From Calvatia gigantea (Eukaryota; Basidiomycota; Agaricomycetes; Agaricales; Lycoperdaceae): 51,214 bases of DNA. The DNA lies in assembly GCA_025093985.1 (NCBI GenBank), contig JACAAK010000050.1:1-51214 (forward strand), given 5' to 3'. Shown piece by piece: positions 10,782 through 26,329 of the stretch (its first letter is position 1; each line of letters begins with the position of its first letter). Under the pieces are notes generated by a model. It did no database searches. It was not told the DNA's origin and saw only the letters and a program-made list of their open reading frames with translations. The position numbers and the translations under genes were made by a program.

Positions 10782-12310
10782 TCATACCTCGTCTACCACG
10801 GCCAAGATTCTATCGATATCCGCATTGCTTGAACATGTGGCGGCGTCATAAAAGGAGTCTATATCAGGGGTATCGCACACAAAATCGCTTGAGACTTCGG
10901 GTGAATCCGATTTGACTGACTTGGTATAAATCGTGACACTGCGGCTGTGGCTGAGTTTGTGGGAGAGGCGTCCTCTAATACCTTCCGGTTTATCATTCAT
11001 TTTTTTGCGCATGATATAACGCCATAATGAGTTGAAAGGGTTAGAGTCGCTGGGAAACGACGACTTGCCAGAAGAAGGAACCGAGTCTGGATCAAGCCTA
11101 CTGGGGTGCGAATGAAGCCTAGCCTGTTGCTCCTCAATTTCCCTCAAGGCGCGCTTTGCCTCCTCCAGTAATCTCTTGCGTCGTATATTTTCCATGTCGT
11201 TGGAGTTCTGGGGTAGTATTGTTTTCTCAATGAGGAGCTCGAGCCGATGGATAAATTCCTGGAGCGATTCACGGGCACGGAAAACCGGAGCATTCAAGAA
11301 TCGGCCAGCTGTCGTATCCGCAAGCGATTTCCCTTGATCTACCATTTCTCGTTGGATTTCCAGCGGCTTCGGGACCATGGGAAGGGAGTTAATGATGCTC
11401 CACGCAGAAGTGTAAGTATATTCGAATCGCATCATTTGCGATCCCCCTGCGAGGAAAGGTTTCCAAGAATTGTCGCGGAGCCCCTCCTCGTTCCTGACAC
11501 CTTCTTCGATATCCTGAAGCTGATCCCAGTGTGTCGTTACCAGCATGGTGTTGAAGAGGACGTCGTTACCGCATAGTTTCCAGAGTAATTCAAGGTTTCG
11601 AAGAAAGACCCCTGATTCGTAGCGATTGTCGGTGATCCGATGGAGGTACAAGATGCCAGATAGCTTGACGCCAGCTTGATATCTGCTCTGCTTGGTTAAT
11701 ATGTGAATTATGCCATAGAGATTGCTCGTACATTTCCTGCAGCCAGCTCGCTATCTGATCCAACACTTCCGCATCCGACCTGCAAGTATGGTCAAAACCT
11801 GGCGTATCTACGAGAAGGACGTCGGAGTTGTGGGATGGGTTACAACAGCGAAAGGCTTGTATTTTTTGTGTACAAGAGACCAACGTATGACCAATCTGGA
11901 CATCGTCTGTGCCGGTTGCGACCTTGATGAACTGGCCGAGGCGGGGGGGGGGGTCAAAACAGAGGAAATTTATGAAATTTTCACGAAGGATTTACCATGC
12001 TCCTTCCGGCCCCCGTACACCCCATGACACTGTGATATGTGTCATAAGCTCTGTCGATGCCAGATAGTATGGTTCGAGAACTTACGCGACGATTGGTATA
12101 TCCTCCTTCAAACTCTGAAGATCGCTGACCTGTATGCTGATCGGGCTGTCACAGCGGAGAGGTATGGAGTTGGCCGTGTGCCAAGAACTCGTAGATGCCA
12201 CAGAGTCCTTGCTGGAAAAGCGGGTTAAAGGTTGCAGGGGTGAGTTGACCTAGGCTGACATCAACGATGGAAGCCATTTGCAATTGTCCACATACCTGTG
12301 TGTCTGTCAT
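10782..12310 (-). CDS. GIMAP/AIG1-like P-loop GTPase 1, copy 2
   Basis: Same gene structure as 3478-5007 (MTDTQ start, five exons, 437 residues) and the same Arg in the P-loop (GCTGAGRS). Only one residue differs in the first 380 or so (YSSAW becomes YTSAW). Eight of the last 55 residues differ: R/S, E/K, N/D, L/P, M/I, R/C, S/R and T/I. The copies therefore differ mainly in the C-terminal tail. Confidence 0.83.
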
Positions 12311-12835
12311 GCCAGGAGGGGTTGAAAGACTCAGCGACGGCTGGATGTAGGACGCTAAATTATGCGAGTAACACTAAGTCACTGTTATTGAGCGAGGGTG
12401 CTGTGCGACGAAAGTTCCAGGGCCCAGCTGGGCAGCACGAGGCAACGTGGCGTAGCATGGGCGCTTCCTTTCTCTTTCTTGCAGTGCTTCTGTTGCTTCC
12501 CCTTTGCTAACCCCACCATTCTGCTGCCATGATCCCCCACAAGGTTGTGGGTGTCCATTCCGAGTATATGCCGAAGAGTTTGAACGTCATTGTTCCTCAC
12601 CCTCATTTCTCTGGATGGGAAACATTTCGGAGGAGGGAGACGAGGCGAGAGGTTGAAATCCAAAAACAAACATGTTTCTCGCACGTGATCACCAAAATTC
12701 TGCCTCTCCAAGAGGCTTATAATCGCACAGGATGGGACGAACAAGCACAATACTGACAAATGAAACGGATGAGGCGCAGGTTAATGTTAAGAATTGGCGA
12801 ACCGACTATTATCTTATAAGCGAGGCAATGCATTC

Positions 12836-14516
12836 CTAACATCCCAGCCCCTCTGGCTTATATCCCCTCAACGCTCCCTCAAAGAAATCCTTCTGGAACT
12901 ACGAGGGGTAGGTGGTTGTTCAGAGCCACGCCGTCTCAATAACAGAGGGACCCCCTACTTACATCGAACAAAATACTCCCCACACGTGGGTAATCCACTT
13001 CAACGTCCGGCTGAGCTCTCATAGCCTCCCAGAAAGCTAAATTTTCCCCAGGTCTCTCCGAAGTCCCCCGCGGCCTGGGGTCTTGCATTGGTTTGGCTTT
13101 CAGGCAATCCCGGATCACTCCACAGCCACTTCTGGCTCCAGGATCTCCTTTCCAACAACCCAACGTTATGTTCCACATCCGATCATCGAGCTGATTACAC
13201 AGGATACTATCTTCTGGCGTTGGCCGGATCGAAGTATCACGGAAGCCTTCCCGAGACTTAGAGTTCCCCGGGATCTCAGACGTTAAGTCATAAAGGCGCG
13301 CCTCAAGCTCCCACAACTGGTGAAGGGTTTAAACTCGAGGGAAATTTGGCGTCACACCTTGGGTACCTTCCATGTATCAGTGAGGAGAACGTGGGTCATC
13401 ACAAAAAGGCCTACAAAGTTCAGATTCTTAATAAAAAAGGAGCTGGTCCTCCGCCTCCGAGGGAGCCTACAACGTCGAACTTCATCGAGCATCTCCTTTG
13501 GGCGCCATTCTACCTCCTCGCGTCCTTGTCGAAGTTTTGCGAGACGAAGGGAACTGGCAGGTCCGCCCACCTCGGTAGCAATCGCAAGAATCACTCCCTT
13601 TCGGTTACGTAAAATCTCTTGCATATTGCGATAAAACACGAGACTGGCGTGGGTTGAGTGAAAACTCGGCTCAAGTTTTTTGAATTGACGAAGAAGTATA
13701 AGCATTTCCCTCTGGATTATCTTCATCACCAACGCTTCGACAACATTTTTGGCGCTGTCAGTTGTATTGAGGAATTGCGCGCCCCGGGAACCAATACGGA
13801 GCGCCTTTGTTTGATCGAAACCTTCTCTTCGGGCCCAGTGATCTGGATCCTCCAGGGGCGATATATATACTTTGAACTTCATCGCGAAGCTCGCCTCCTG
13901 ATCGACGCCTACCTGTTGTTCTGTTTCATCCCACATTGTTGTCGTTACCAATTTGACCTCGGTCGCCTTGCCGCACAGCCTGCGAAATATTTGCGGGTTT
14001 TTCGGTCCAAGCGTCAATTCGACTTTAGCTATGGAGTGTAAGTACAGAATGCTTGCTAGCTGGACCTTCTGTTGACCCCTTGCGTCCAGGATATAGTTCA
14101 TAGCGTGCACTGACTGTCGGCCGGGGATCACTTACATTACTTTTGACCACTCCTTGATCCTCTCCCGGACTTTCGCCGTATTTTGCGTTGTGTTGTCCGA
14201 AGCAGGGAGTTCCGCGAGTATAATCCTTCGGCCAGGGCAATACAAAGAAGTCATCTGAACCTCATTCGTACCAGAGCTCAGCCCGTGACTCGCACATCTG
14301 CCAGGTTGGTCAAGCAAGACGTCGATAGACTTTGGCATCTCGCATGAGCTTTTGCGGGAAGATACTAGGCTGTATGTAATCTTACGTTGCTTTTCCCTAC
14401 ACCAGTGGGTCCCGTTATGCTGGTGGTCGATCAGATAAGCGACGTGCTATTGATGGGACCACATACGCAATAATGATGTCGTTTGCGTGCAATTTACTAT
14501 CGGAAGTGGTCATCAT
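12836..14516 (-). CDS. GIMAP/AIG1-like P-loop GTPase 2, copy 2
   Basis: Same structure as 5533-7213: intact P-loop GPTGVGKS, ruined G3 (AELPA), kept TTTMWDE, kinase-like tail. Differences seen: EEIEWRR becomes EEVEWRP in the basic helix, VNYPRV becomes VDYPRV near the end, and the final residue Tyr becomes Cys. All exon boundaries and the reading frame are preserved. Confidence 0.76.
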
Positions 14517-14883
14517 GCCTTGACAAGCGATAGTTCAGGCCCAGTCGAAAATGCCAGGAGCCTGAGGGACCAAACAAGAGCCTCTCGGCACAGTCCGGGA
14601 GAGTCGCCCGAATCGCTGTCGTGCCGTGAGGGGGGAAAATGTCAAGCTCAAACCGACTCACAGGGAGCGATGCTGACTTAGTTCGTTCATGCTCGGTATC
14701 GCTCAACATGGCTTTATTCACTGATACCTACATTCAATTTCTAGGTATGGAAATCACGCCTTTCTACTCCCCGCCTCCCCAACTGTGGTGCGGGGCACTT
14801 AGTCGCAACCAACTTTCTACAACATCAGCCCCGGCTGCCACACTCAAGTATTTTCTTATCCCTGGCATTATTATGCTTTGCAG

Positions 14884-15611
14884 GAGCGAGCGAATCTCCC
14901 AAAGCCTACACTCCAAATCCCGCACCTCAAATGTGTTCGGCCAATCTCTCAACGCCCTAACCGGTCCCATACAATTCCTCAAACGTCGTATTTGGCCACA
15001 CCCCAACTTCCCCTCCCTGTCTCTAAGTTGTGGGCTCAGGGCTCGACAGCGACGAGCGTCCACCATAACATCATCCACCTCTCAGATCAAAACACTGTAA
15101 GTCTTTAATCCAGGCCGGAAACCCTGACATTTTTCACTGTGCTCTACCTACAGGGTCGACACACAATTCGCGACTCCTCCGTCCACAGAGATCCGTCGGC
15201 ACTGCGCGTGCTCACTCACCTCCGCCCTCCGTTCATCACTCCATTCAATCACCCGATTCTGTCATGCGTGCCTCCTGCCTTCACGCTGAACGTTCGATAC
15301 AAGTTCCGCTGTTACAAGAGCACGGACTTGTCGTCAAGGTTCTCCACCACGTCGTCATATGCGTCGCGTGCCAAGGCATCATCAATCCAAATGATGTCCG
15401 CTAGCATCACAAGGAATTTAAGGCCAGGCGTGACCTTTAGCAGAAATTTGACCGTGGCCGTGGCGGTATGCGCCTGCCTGGAAAATCCGGCCTCACGTTT
15501 GAACACATCCGCAACCGCCTTCAGAGCAAACTCCAAGAGAGCTGCGAGACTGGCCCGAAGCTCCATTCCCTCTCTAGGTCCATGAACGCATTCACCAAGC
15601 CTAATCCTTAG
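14884..15611 (+). pseudogene. decayed Cys/His-module protein, copy 2
   Basis: Copy of 7581-8308 with the same intron (15097-15153) and the same two in-frame TAG stops. The gene was therefore already dead before the block was duplicated. Confidence 0.45.
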
Positions 15612-15841
15612 TAGTATTGGGCTCTGTAGTAGCTAGCTCCTCGGGAGCCTATGGGTGCGCGCCCTTTTCTGGAGGGCAGCCTAAATATCTACCGCCATCG
15701 GAATCACCTCATCAAGCCGACTCCAGCAATACCAAAATCGTGTCAAACGGACGAGTAATTTTCTCTCCTCCATAAGGCATAAATCTTGCTTCTCATACAC
15801 ACATTAAACTCGGCTGAACTTTTAGTGCGTGAACTGGTAAA

Positions 15842-16511
15842 CTATATGGTGACACGATGCATATTGTCAGGCTTAAAGTCGACTACTGTGACCTGTTGAG
15901 GTGAGATCCCAATGAAACGGCCAGTCTCCTCATCAAAGGCGACATATGGCCAGCGGTCAATCGGGATGAGTTCCCCTTCGCAGCCATTATGATAAGTCGG
16001 CGCATCCAGAAGTCCCTTACCTCATGAGTAGCCAAATCTAACACCCCTGCCTTCCAGTGCTGCATATCCCTTGTAAAGACCTAAACCATACATAGGAGGT
16101 GCTTTGAAGGGCAGGTCTGCGAGCTTCAACACACACAGAAGTTCTTCCTTTGAAGCCAGTATAACTAGTCCAATTATACCATTGTAAGTGCTGATCACTT
16201 GTCGGTAGAGCACTCCGCCAAAATACAACCGAGAATATCCCCAATGACAACCATCCTTTAGGGGGTAGAACCATGCATGGTCACGCATAGGTGTATTTTC
16301 AAGATAGAGGGAATTCGGGGTTCGTTCGTATTAGTCGATCGTTTCCAATGATTTGAATGAACTCCTGTGGAAATGGTTCGATCATTGTAGGACAGGGTTA
16401 GAATTCAAGACCCACCGGTTCACATTCCATTCGAATCGTCGATTTTATGATGCGTGTCGCCGAGCATTCTTTCCACTGAAACACTTCCGCCCATGTATCG
16501 GAGATGGGTAA
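15842..16511 (-). pseudogene. decayed F-box-like protein, truncated copy 2
   Basis: Copy of 8539-9208 with the same frameshifts. Its 5' part (present at 9209-9440 in copy 1) is cut off at the repeat end, 16511, where hydrolase sequence begins. Confidence 0.45.
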
Positions 16512-16512
16512 A

Positions 16513-16944
16513 GTGGATCCAAATTCCAAAAAGACAAGCTGGGCGGAGGCAACGGGGAAGCGAAGCTTATTTTATACTTATATGGTGCAGGAGTGGGTTT
16601 CGGCCTCATTTCGTGGGACATTACTGACAACAAGCAGAGGTATATTGCAGGGGCTCCTTCTTGAAGGGACAGGCATCGATCCAGTTACGTATAGCATCGC
16701 ACAGAACGTTCGGACAGGTGGGTTCCCGACACCGCCGACGTACATCATCACGGGCAACCGCGACACAAGGGTACCGCACCGGCAGTCCCTCGACGTCGTC
16801 GACGCATACAAGAGTGTCGGTGCCACCGTCGAGTACCACGAGCTGGAAGGCCTTGACCACAGGTTCGATGACGACAAGAAATACGAGTTGGAGAGTTTGT
16901 ACGAATTTGTCAAGAGAGGTATTGTGAGATGTCACGTGGGGTAA
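16513..16944 (+). pseudogene. alpha/beta hydrolase 3' fragment
   Basis: Headless copy of the hydrolase at 23110-24251, starting at DPNSKKTSWAEATGKRS. It keeps the last intron, although the donor has changed from GTAGGT to GTGGGT, and the acid/histidine part of the active site (TGNRDTRVP, GLDHRFD). An extra G near 16918 (AGAGAGGTATTG) removes the normal stop, so the end reads RGIVRCHVG. The catalytic serine and HGGG are absent. Confidence 0.9.
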
Positions 16945-17052
16945 CCAATAATTGCGCCATCGTAGCTGATTGTTGCTCATGCATCCCCAGTAACATCGTA
17001 GAAAATTCAAATTATGTTTTGTGAAGTCCTACGTGAAACCCCTTGAGACACC

Positions 17053-17972
17053 ATGGAATTCTGCCCGCCAGAGCTACACTCATATATCTGCAGTCTAGCA
17101 TGCACAGACGACGGGTATACTGCTCGATCACTCTCTCTCGTCTCCAAATACTTTGCACAAATCACCACACCTTATCTCTACCAGTCTCTCTGCGTCAGCG
17201 AGCCTGCGCAAATTCAAAGTCTCGCACGCAAGCTGCAACAACTACCACCCCACCACCGCCGGGTTCACCACCTCTTTATATCTGATAAATCCGGCCAACG
17301 AGATCTCACCAACTCAATCTTCTCCCTTCTGACTCTCGCCGCACCAACCCTCGAAACCCTTGCATTTGTCGCATCCTCCCCTCTCAACAGCACACCCCTC
17401 ATCGCACGACTCTTCCGCACGTGCTTTCCACGCGTTTACGAACTCACCATTTCCGGTCACTACCCATTTCCTTCCACATCTTCATGCTTCCCTGCACTGG
17501 AGCGTTTACACCTCTTGGGTAATTGCAATCCTCATGGCCTCTTGGGCCTGAGAGGGTTAGAGTCTTCCATGCCCAATTTGACTCACCTGAGAGTATCCGG
17601 GTTGAACCTCGCAGTGTCATTTTCACAAGAACTACACCAAGGCGTTCAGCTCGTCATCATCAGAGGGGGACGGATGCAACAGGGTGTATGTTCCTCTCAA
17701 GGCTTCCTCCGAAGCTGGTTCAATTGGTCGTCCAGTGTGGCCCAGAATTAGTCTCAACTCGGCCGGGTTCGGCGGTAGCAAGACAGAAGGACCAGACGAT
17801 GGTCAATAACTTGAAGCATCTCCAAACATTGTTAGTTAAGGAGGGCCATCGACAGAGTTTTCCATGTTGTCCAGGAGCACGACAGATAGTTCAGTGGATG
17901 ATGTTCGGACATACTGGGTAGCTCGATTACGGGGGAAAGCGGGATGCTGGGTCATGCACGTAAAAGAGTGAT
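17053..17972 (+). pseudogene. F-box-like protein, frameshifted copy
   Basis: Copy of the gene at 24377-25297. The first 195 or so residues match, then an extra A near 17640 (ACACCAAGGCG) shifts the frame after SFSQELHQ. Further small indels near 17672 and 17850 follow. Either this copy is dying or the assembled sequence has errors; the partner copy reads through. Confidence 0.75.
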
Positions 17973-19619
17973 TGTACAAACCGTCCTAGATATTAGAATT
18001 TACAGACAAGCAAAAGGAGAGGAAACTCATTGTCCAATATAGGGAGTGTGGTGTGCGCGATGGGAGATGAAATGTAGTAGGATGTAGTAGTAAGCTAGTC
18101 CTCGCGCTGATGGGGATGGCGATATTCATCATGGTCATCGTGGTGTTCCATATGCCCAGATTCCAACAATGGTGTTGCGATACTTGTCGTGCGTTGGTGT
18201 GCATCAGGCATCTCGCTTGGCGTCCGTTGATGGCGTGACCGTTCCGGGGACGAAGTGGATCGTGAATGTCTCGAGGAGGGAAGACTTTTGGTAGAGGGCG
18301 ACGCTCGTGCTCCAGCGACAAGGGTCTCGTCATTCCAAACACCATGAGCACCGAATTCTTCAGGGTGATCCGAGTTCCGATGCCTCGAAGACGACGACGA
18401 ATAACTCACCGTGCGCTCCTTCTTGATGTACGCCTCATACCGCATCGCGCGCAAAGTGTCCTCACTCGGCATCCCCGCAAACTCGCTTGATCCCCTTGCC
18501 GAGAGTTGGTATGCCAAAGCGCGTTTATCATCTGTCAGCCCCTCCTGACGATCCTTTTCCCGGTCTTTCTTGTATCTCCGCTGGTAGAACAACCACCTCA
18601 CGAGGAACAACGCACAGCAGAGTGCAAAGAAGCTCAAGAGAGCAATGAGAACGATTATCCCCACCGAAAGCTTCTTCCCCCCAGTTTGAGAATGAACAGG
18701 GGGCGCGCCTCCGCTCCCTCCGCTCGAAGAAAGGGGTTGATTGAGCACACGGACTTTGTTGAATTCATCAAGAGCGCTGGCGGGGTCTGTCAAACTCATC
18801 ATCCCCAGGCGGGGGCGTATGGGCTGCATGCCGCCTGCGGAGGTGTTGACTGGGGAGAATGAGCCGTCATCATTGGGGACAGTGTAAGCCATGACGGTGT
18901 AGATGTTGCGCATGAAGGGAACGCCGAGGATCATGTCTCCAATTCCGGTGGCGGGGTGGCTAAGTTGATTATCCGCAGCCTGGATAAGCCCGACACAAAA
19001 CTCGGCATTGTTGTCTTTGGGTGGTTCCGCGGTAAGATCAAGAGGGTGAAGGGGGATTTCGGGGCGGTCGTCGAGAGTGATGCTTAGGTTGAGTGGTGTT
19101 CGACAAGGAACATAATCTAATAAAATATCAAAAATATTAGCCGTGGAAAAAAAAAAAAACAAGGGTCACTGAAACTCACAACTTCCATCCTGGGCGGGGT
19201 GAATATCAATAGCTCCATATATCGCATTAGCAACCTTTGATGTGGTAAAAATAAACGGGACACCGGAATCGATGACCGCGCTGGGAAAAACTGCCCCAGT
19301 GTTCGAACGACCGAGCTCAACACGTCGAGGTTGGCCGTCGACGTAGACGGTAATCGCCCTCACACCCGCCTTCCAAAATAGGATACCAGCGGGGTTGCTT
19401 ACGACGGTCGAGAAGCGTATGTTGCTGGGGTCGCTGACGACTTCAGGTGGGTGTTTGCCAATGCCTAGTAACGAAGGTATTCGATCCGAGCCGGGTCTGG
19501 AAAGGGATAGCGAAAGGAAACGAGCGGCGGGGGCGCTTTCAACGGGTGTGATAGAAAAGAGATTGGACGCCCATGCGGCGCCGTCAGGGGAGTTGTCTGT
19601 GACAGGAGGAATGTTTTCT

Positions 19620-23069
<3,450 letters not shown>

Positions 23070-23076
23070 TATATAA
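23070..23076 (+). promoter_or_regulatory. TATA-like box of the hydrolase gene
   Basis: TATATAA, 34 bases before the ATG at 23110. Position and sequence fit a core promoter. Confidence 0.5.
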
Positions 23077-23109
23077 CCAGCGTGAACCCTCAACTGAACA
23101 TCATTCTCA

Positions 23110-24251
23110 ATGTCGGCTCCCACAGCATCTCCTGCCCCTAAACCAATTGAGTTAGTGTTTAGAGAAGCGGATGGTGTGTCAATCGCCATGGACGTGTATA
23201 TCCCTGAAAGGGCGACGGAAGGAAACCCAGCACCCGTATTATTGTGGTGGCATGGTAAGCAGTACTGGTAGAGACCAATTGTAGTAACTGACGACGTTTG
23301 AACAGGCGGTGGCCTCTTGCAGGTACGAAAACACCACTCTAACAGGAATAATATTGAACAACTGGATATTCTCAGGGAACGCGTAAAGGTACTTGAAAAT
23401 ATTACAACGGAGGCATACTTGTTAAATATCGTTCACAGCCGTGGCTCCCCACATGCTCAACGCCCCCGCCAAATACGATCTCTGTCTAGTTTCAGTTGAC
23501 TATCGCCTCGCACCTCAAACGCGGATACCAGAAATAATTTCCGATTGTAAATCAGCTCTTGACTTTCTCCGGAGTGCGGAATTCACTAAGGCCACCGGAC
23601 GTCGGGTCGATGGATCTCGTGTTGTTGTGAGCGGAAGTTCTGCAGGTGGCTGGCTAGCACTGTTAGCTGGCACGGGGATTGGTTATAGACGAAGCGGTGT
23701 AGAGCCACCGAAAGGCATCAAGGGAGTTGCCCCCTTGTACCCCATCACGGACCTCCTCGATCCGTTCTGGACTACCAAGCAAAGACCCACGGAATACATG
23801 GACCGCATCATTGAGGACCACGAGATGGCGGAATTCGTGGATCCAAATTCCAAAAAGACAAGCTGGGCGGAGGCAACGGGGAAGCGAAGCTTATTTTATA
23901 CTTATATGGTGCAGGAGTAGGTTTCGGCCTCGTTTTCGTGGGACATTACTGACGACAAGCAGGGGTATATTGCAGGGGCTCCTTCTTGAAGGGACAGGCA
24001 TCGATCCAGTAACGTATAGCATCGCACAGAACGTTCGGACAGGCGGGTTCCCGACACCGCCGACGTACATCATCACGGGCAACCGCGACACAAGGGTACC
24101 GCACCGGCAGTCCCTCGACGTCGTCGACGCATACAAGAGTGTCGGTGCCACCGTCGAGTACCACGAGCTGGAAGGCCTTGACCACAGGTTCGATGACGAC
24201 AAGAAATACGAGTTGGAGAGTTTGTACGAATTTGTCAAGAGAGTATTGTGA
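23110..24251 (+). CDS. alpha/beta hydrolase (carboxylesterase/lipase type)
   Basis: Probably hydrolyses a carboxylic ester; substrate unknown. Exons: 23110-23254, 23306-23322, 23376-23388, 23439-23916, 23963-24251; 313 residues. The oxyanion-hole motif HGGG is split by intron 1 (LLWWHG/GGLLQ), and exons 2 and 3 are only 17 and 13 nt. The nucleophile elbow is GSSAGGW, the acid is in TGNRDTRVP and the histidine in GLDHRFDDD, in the right order. No signal peptide, so likely intracellular. The 3' part, from 23837, is shared with 16513-16944. Confidence 0.9.
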
Positions 24252-24376
24252 GATGTCACGTGGGGTAACCAATAATTGCGCCATCGTAGCTGATTGTTGC
24301 TCATGCATCCCCAGTAACATCGTAGAAAATTCAAATTATGTTTTGTGAAGTCCTACGTGAAACCCCTTGAGACACC

Positions 24377-25297
24377 ATGGAATTCTGCCCGCCAGAGCTA
24401 CACTCATATATCTGCAGTCTAGCATGCACAGACGACGGGTATACTGCCCGATCACTCTCTCTCGTCTCCAAATACTTTGCACAAATCACCACACCTTATC
24501 TCTACCAGTCTCTCTGCGTCAGCGAGCCTGCGCAAATTCAAAGTCTCGCACGCAAGCTGCAACAACTACCACCCCACCACCGCCGGGTTCACCACCTCTT
24601 TATATCTGATAAATCCGGCCAACGAGATCTCACCAACTCAATCTTCTCCCTTCTGACTCTCGCCGCACCAACCCTCGAAACCCTTGCATTTGTCGCATCC
24701 TCCCCTCTCAACAGCACACCCCTCATCGCACGACTCTTCCGCACGTGCTTTCCACGCGTTTACGAACTCACCATTTCCGGTCACTACCCATTTCCTTCCA
24801 CATCCTCATGCTTCCCTGCACTGGAGCGTTTACACCTCTTGGGTAATTGCAATCCTCATGGCCTCTTGGGCCTGAGAGGGTTAGAGTCTTCCATGCCCAA
24901 TTTGACTCACCTGAGAGTATCCGGGTTGAACCTCGCAGTGTCATTTTCACAAGAACTACACCAGGCGTTCAGCTCGTCATCATCAGAGGGGGACGGCGAT
25001 GCAACAAGGTGTATGTTCCCCTCAAGGCTTCCTCCGAAGCTGGTTCAATTGGTCGTCCAGTGTGGCCCAGAATTAGTCTCAACTCGGCCGGGTTCGGCGG
25101 TAGCAAGACAGAAGGACCAGACGATGGTCAATAACTTGAAGCATCTCCAAACATTGTTAGTTAAGGAGGGCCATCCGACACAGTTTTCCATGTTGTCCAG
25201 GAGCACGACAGATAGTTCAGTGGATGATGTTCGGACATACTGGGTAGCTCGATTACGGGGGAAAGCGGGATGCTGGGTCATGCACGTAAAAGAGTGA
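24377..25297 (+). CDS. F-box-like protein
   Basis: A single open exon of 306 residues. The N-terminus (MEFCPPELHSYICSLACTDD, then ARSLSLVSKYFAQIT and LYQSL) follows the pattern of a basidiomycete F-box (PPEL..I......L..LSLVSK.F). Leu-rich stretches follow (LERLHLLG, LTHLRVSGLNL), as in F-box/LRR proteins that recruit substrates to SCF ubiquitin ligases. The target is unknown. It lies 125 bp after the hydrolase in the same orientation. A frameshifted copy is at 17053. Confidence 0.65.
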   Translation: MEFCPPELHSYICSLACTDDGYTARSLSLVSKYFAQITTPYLYQSLCVSEPAQIQSLARKLQQLPPHHRRVHHLFISDKSGQRDLTNSIFSLLTLAAPTLETLAFVASSPLNSTPLIARLFRTCFPRVYELTISGHYPFPSTSSCFPALERLHLLGNCNPHGLLGLRGLESSMPNLTHLRVSGLNLAVSFSQELHQAFSSSSSEGDGDATRCMFPSRLPPKLVQLVVQCGPELVSTRPGSAVARQKDQTMVNNLKHLQTLLVKEGHPTQFSMLSRSTTDSSVDDVRTYWVARLRGKAGCWVMHVKE

Positions 25298-25419
25298 TTG
25301 TACAAACCGTCCTAGATATTAGAATTTACAGACAAGCAAAAGGAGAGGAAACTCATTGTCCAATATAGGGAGTGTGCGTGTGCGATGGGAGATGAAATGT
25401 AGTAGGATGTAGTAGTAAG

Positions 25420-26329
25420 CTAGTCCTCGCGCTGATGGGGATGGCGATATTCATCATGGTCATCGTGGTGTTCCATATGCCCAGATTCCAACAATGGTGT
25501 TGCGATACTTGTCGTGCGTTGGTGTGCATCAGGCATCTCGCTTGGCGTCCGTTGATGGCGTGACCGTTCTGGGGACGAAGTGGATCGTGAATGTCTCGAG
25601 GAGGGAGGACTTTTGGTAGAGGGCGACGCTCGTGCTCCAGCGACAAGGGTCTCGTCATTCCAAACACCATGAGCACCGAATTCTTCAGGGTGATCCGAGT
25701 TCCGATGCCTCGAAGACGACGACGAATAACTCACCGTGCGCTCCTTCTTGATGTACGCCTCATACCGCATCGCGCGCAAAGTGTCCTCACTCGGCATCCC
25801 CGTAAACTCGCTTGATCCCCTTGCCGAGAGTTGGTATGCCAAAGCGCGTTTATCATCTGTCAGCCCCTCCTGACGATCCTTTTCCCGGTCTTTCTTGTAT
25901 CTCCGCTGGTAGAACAACCACCTCACGAGGAACAACGCACAGCAGAGTGCAAAGAAGCTCAAGAGAGCAATGAGAACGATTATCCCCACCGAAAGCTTCT
26001 TCCCCCCAGTTTGAGAATGAACAGGGGGCGCGCCTCCGCTCCCTCCGCTCGAAGAAAGGGGTTGATTGAGCACACGGACTTTGTTGAATTCATCAAGAGC
26101 GCTGGCGGGGTCTGTCAAACTCATCATCCCCAGGCGGGGGCGTATGGGCTGCATGCCGCCTGCGGAGGTGTTGACTGGGGAGAATGAGCCGTCATCATTG
26201 GGGACAGTGTAAGCCATGACGGTGTAGATGTTGCGCATGAAGGGAACGCCGAGGATCATGTCTCCAATTCCGGTGGCGGGGTGGCTAAGTTGATTATCCG
26301 CAGCCTGGATGAGCCCGACACAAAACTCG
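25420..26329 (-). pseudogene. aspartic protease C-terminal fragment
   Basis: Copy of the last exon of the protease at 18095-20262, from EFCVGLIQAADNQ through the membrane segment to HQRED. The catalytic half is missing: at 26329 the sequence changes to P450 coding sequence on the same strand. It has no start codon of its own. Confidence 0.93.

Larger units (their letters stand above)
9512..16511 (+). repeat. 7.0-kb direct repeat, copy 2
   Basis: Second copy of 2208-9208. Its right end (GAGATGGGTAA) is followed by one extra A at 16512 and then by the hydrolase-bearing repeat. The natural continuation, seen after 9208, is missing here. Confidence 0.97.
16513..19004 (+). repeat. 2.5-kb direct repeat (block C), copy 1
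   Basis: Nearly identical to 23837-26329. It holds the 3' part of an alpha/beta hydrolase gene, an F-box-like gene and the 3' part of the aspartic protease gene. The right flank (19005 on) is natural because the protease continues; the left flank is not. Confidence 0.96.
23837..26329 (+). repeat. 2.5-kb direct repeat (block C), copy 2
   Basis: Partner of 16513-19004. The left flank is natural (hydrolase gene continues). The right end, AACTCG, is shared with the start of the P450-bearing repeat, so the protease gene is cut here. Confidence 0.96.

Noticed and set aside
9505..16522. GGATCC (BamHI) sequences at or near two junctions, as if cloning had joined fragments
   Set aside because: The other junctions have no such sites and the natural copies also contain these GGATCC sequences, so they are part of the parents.
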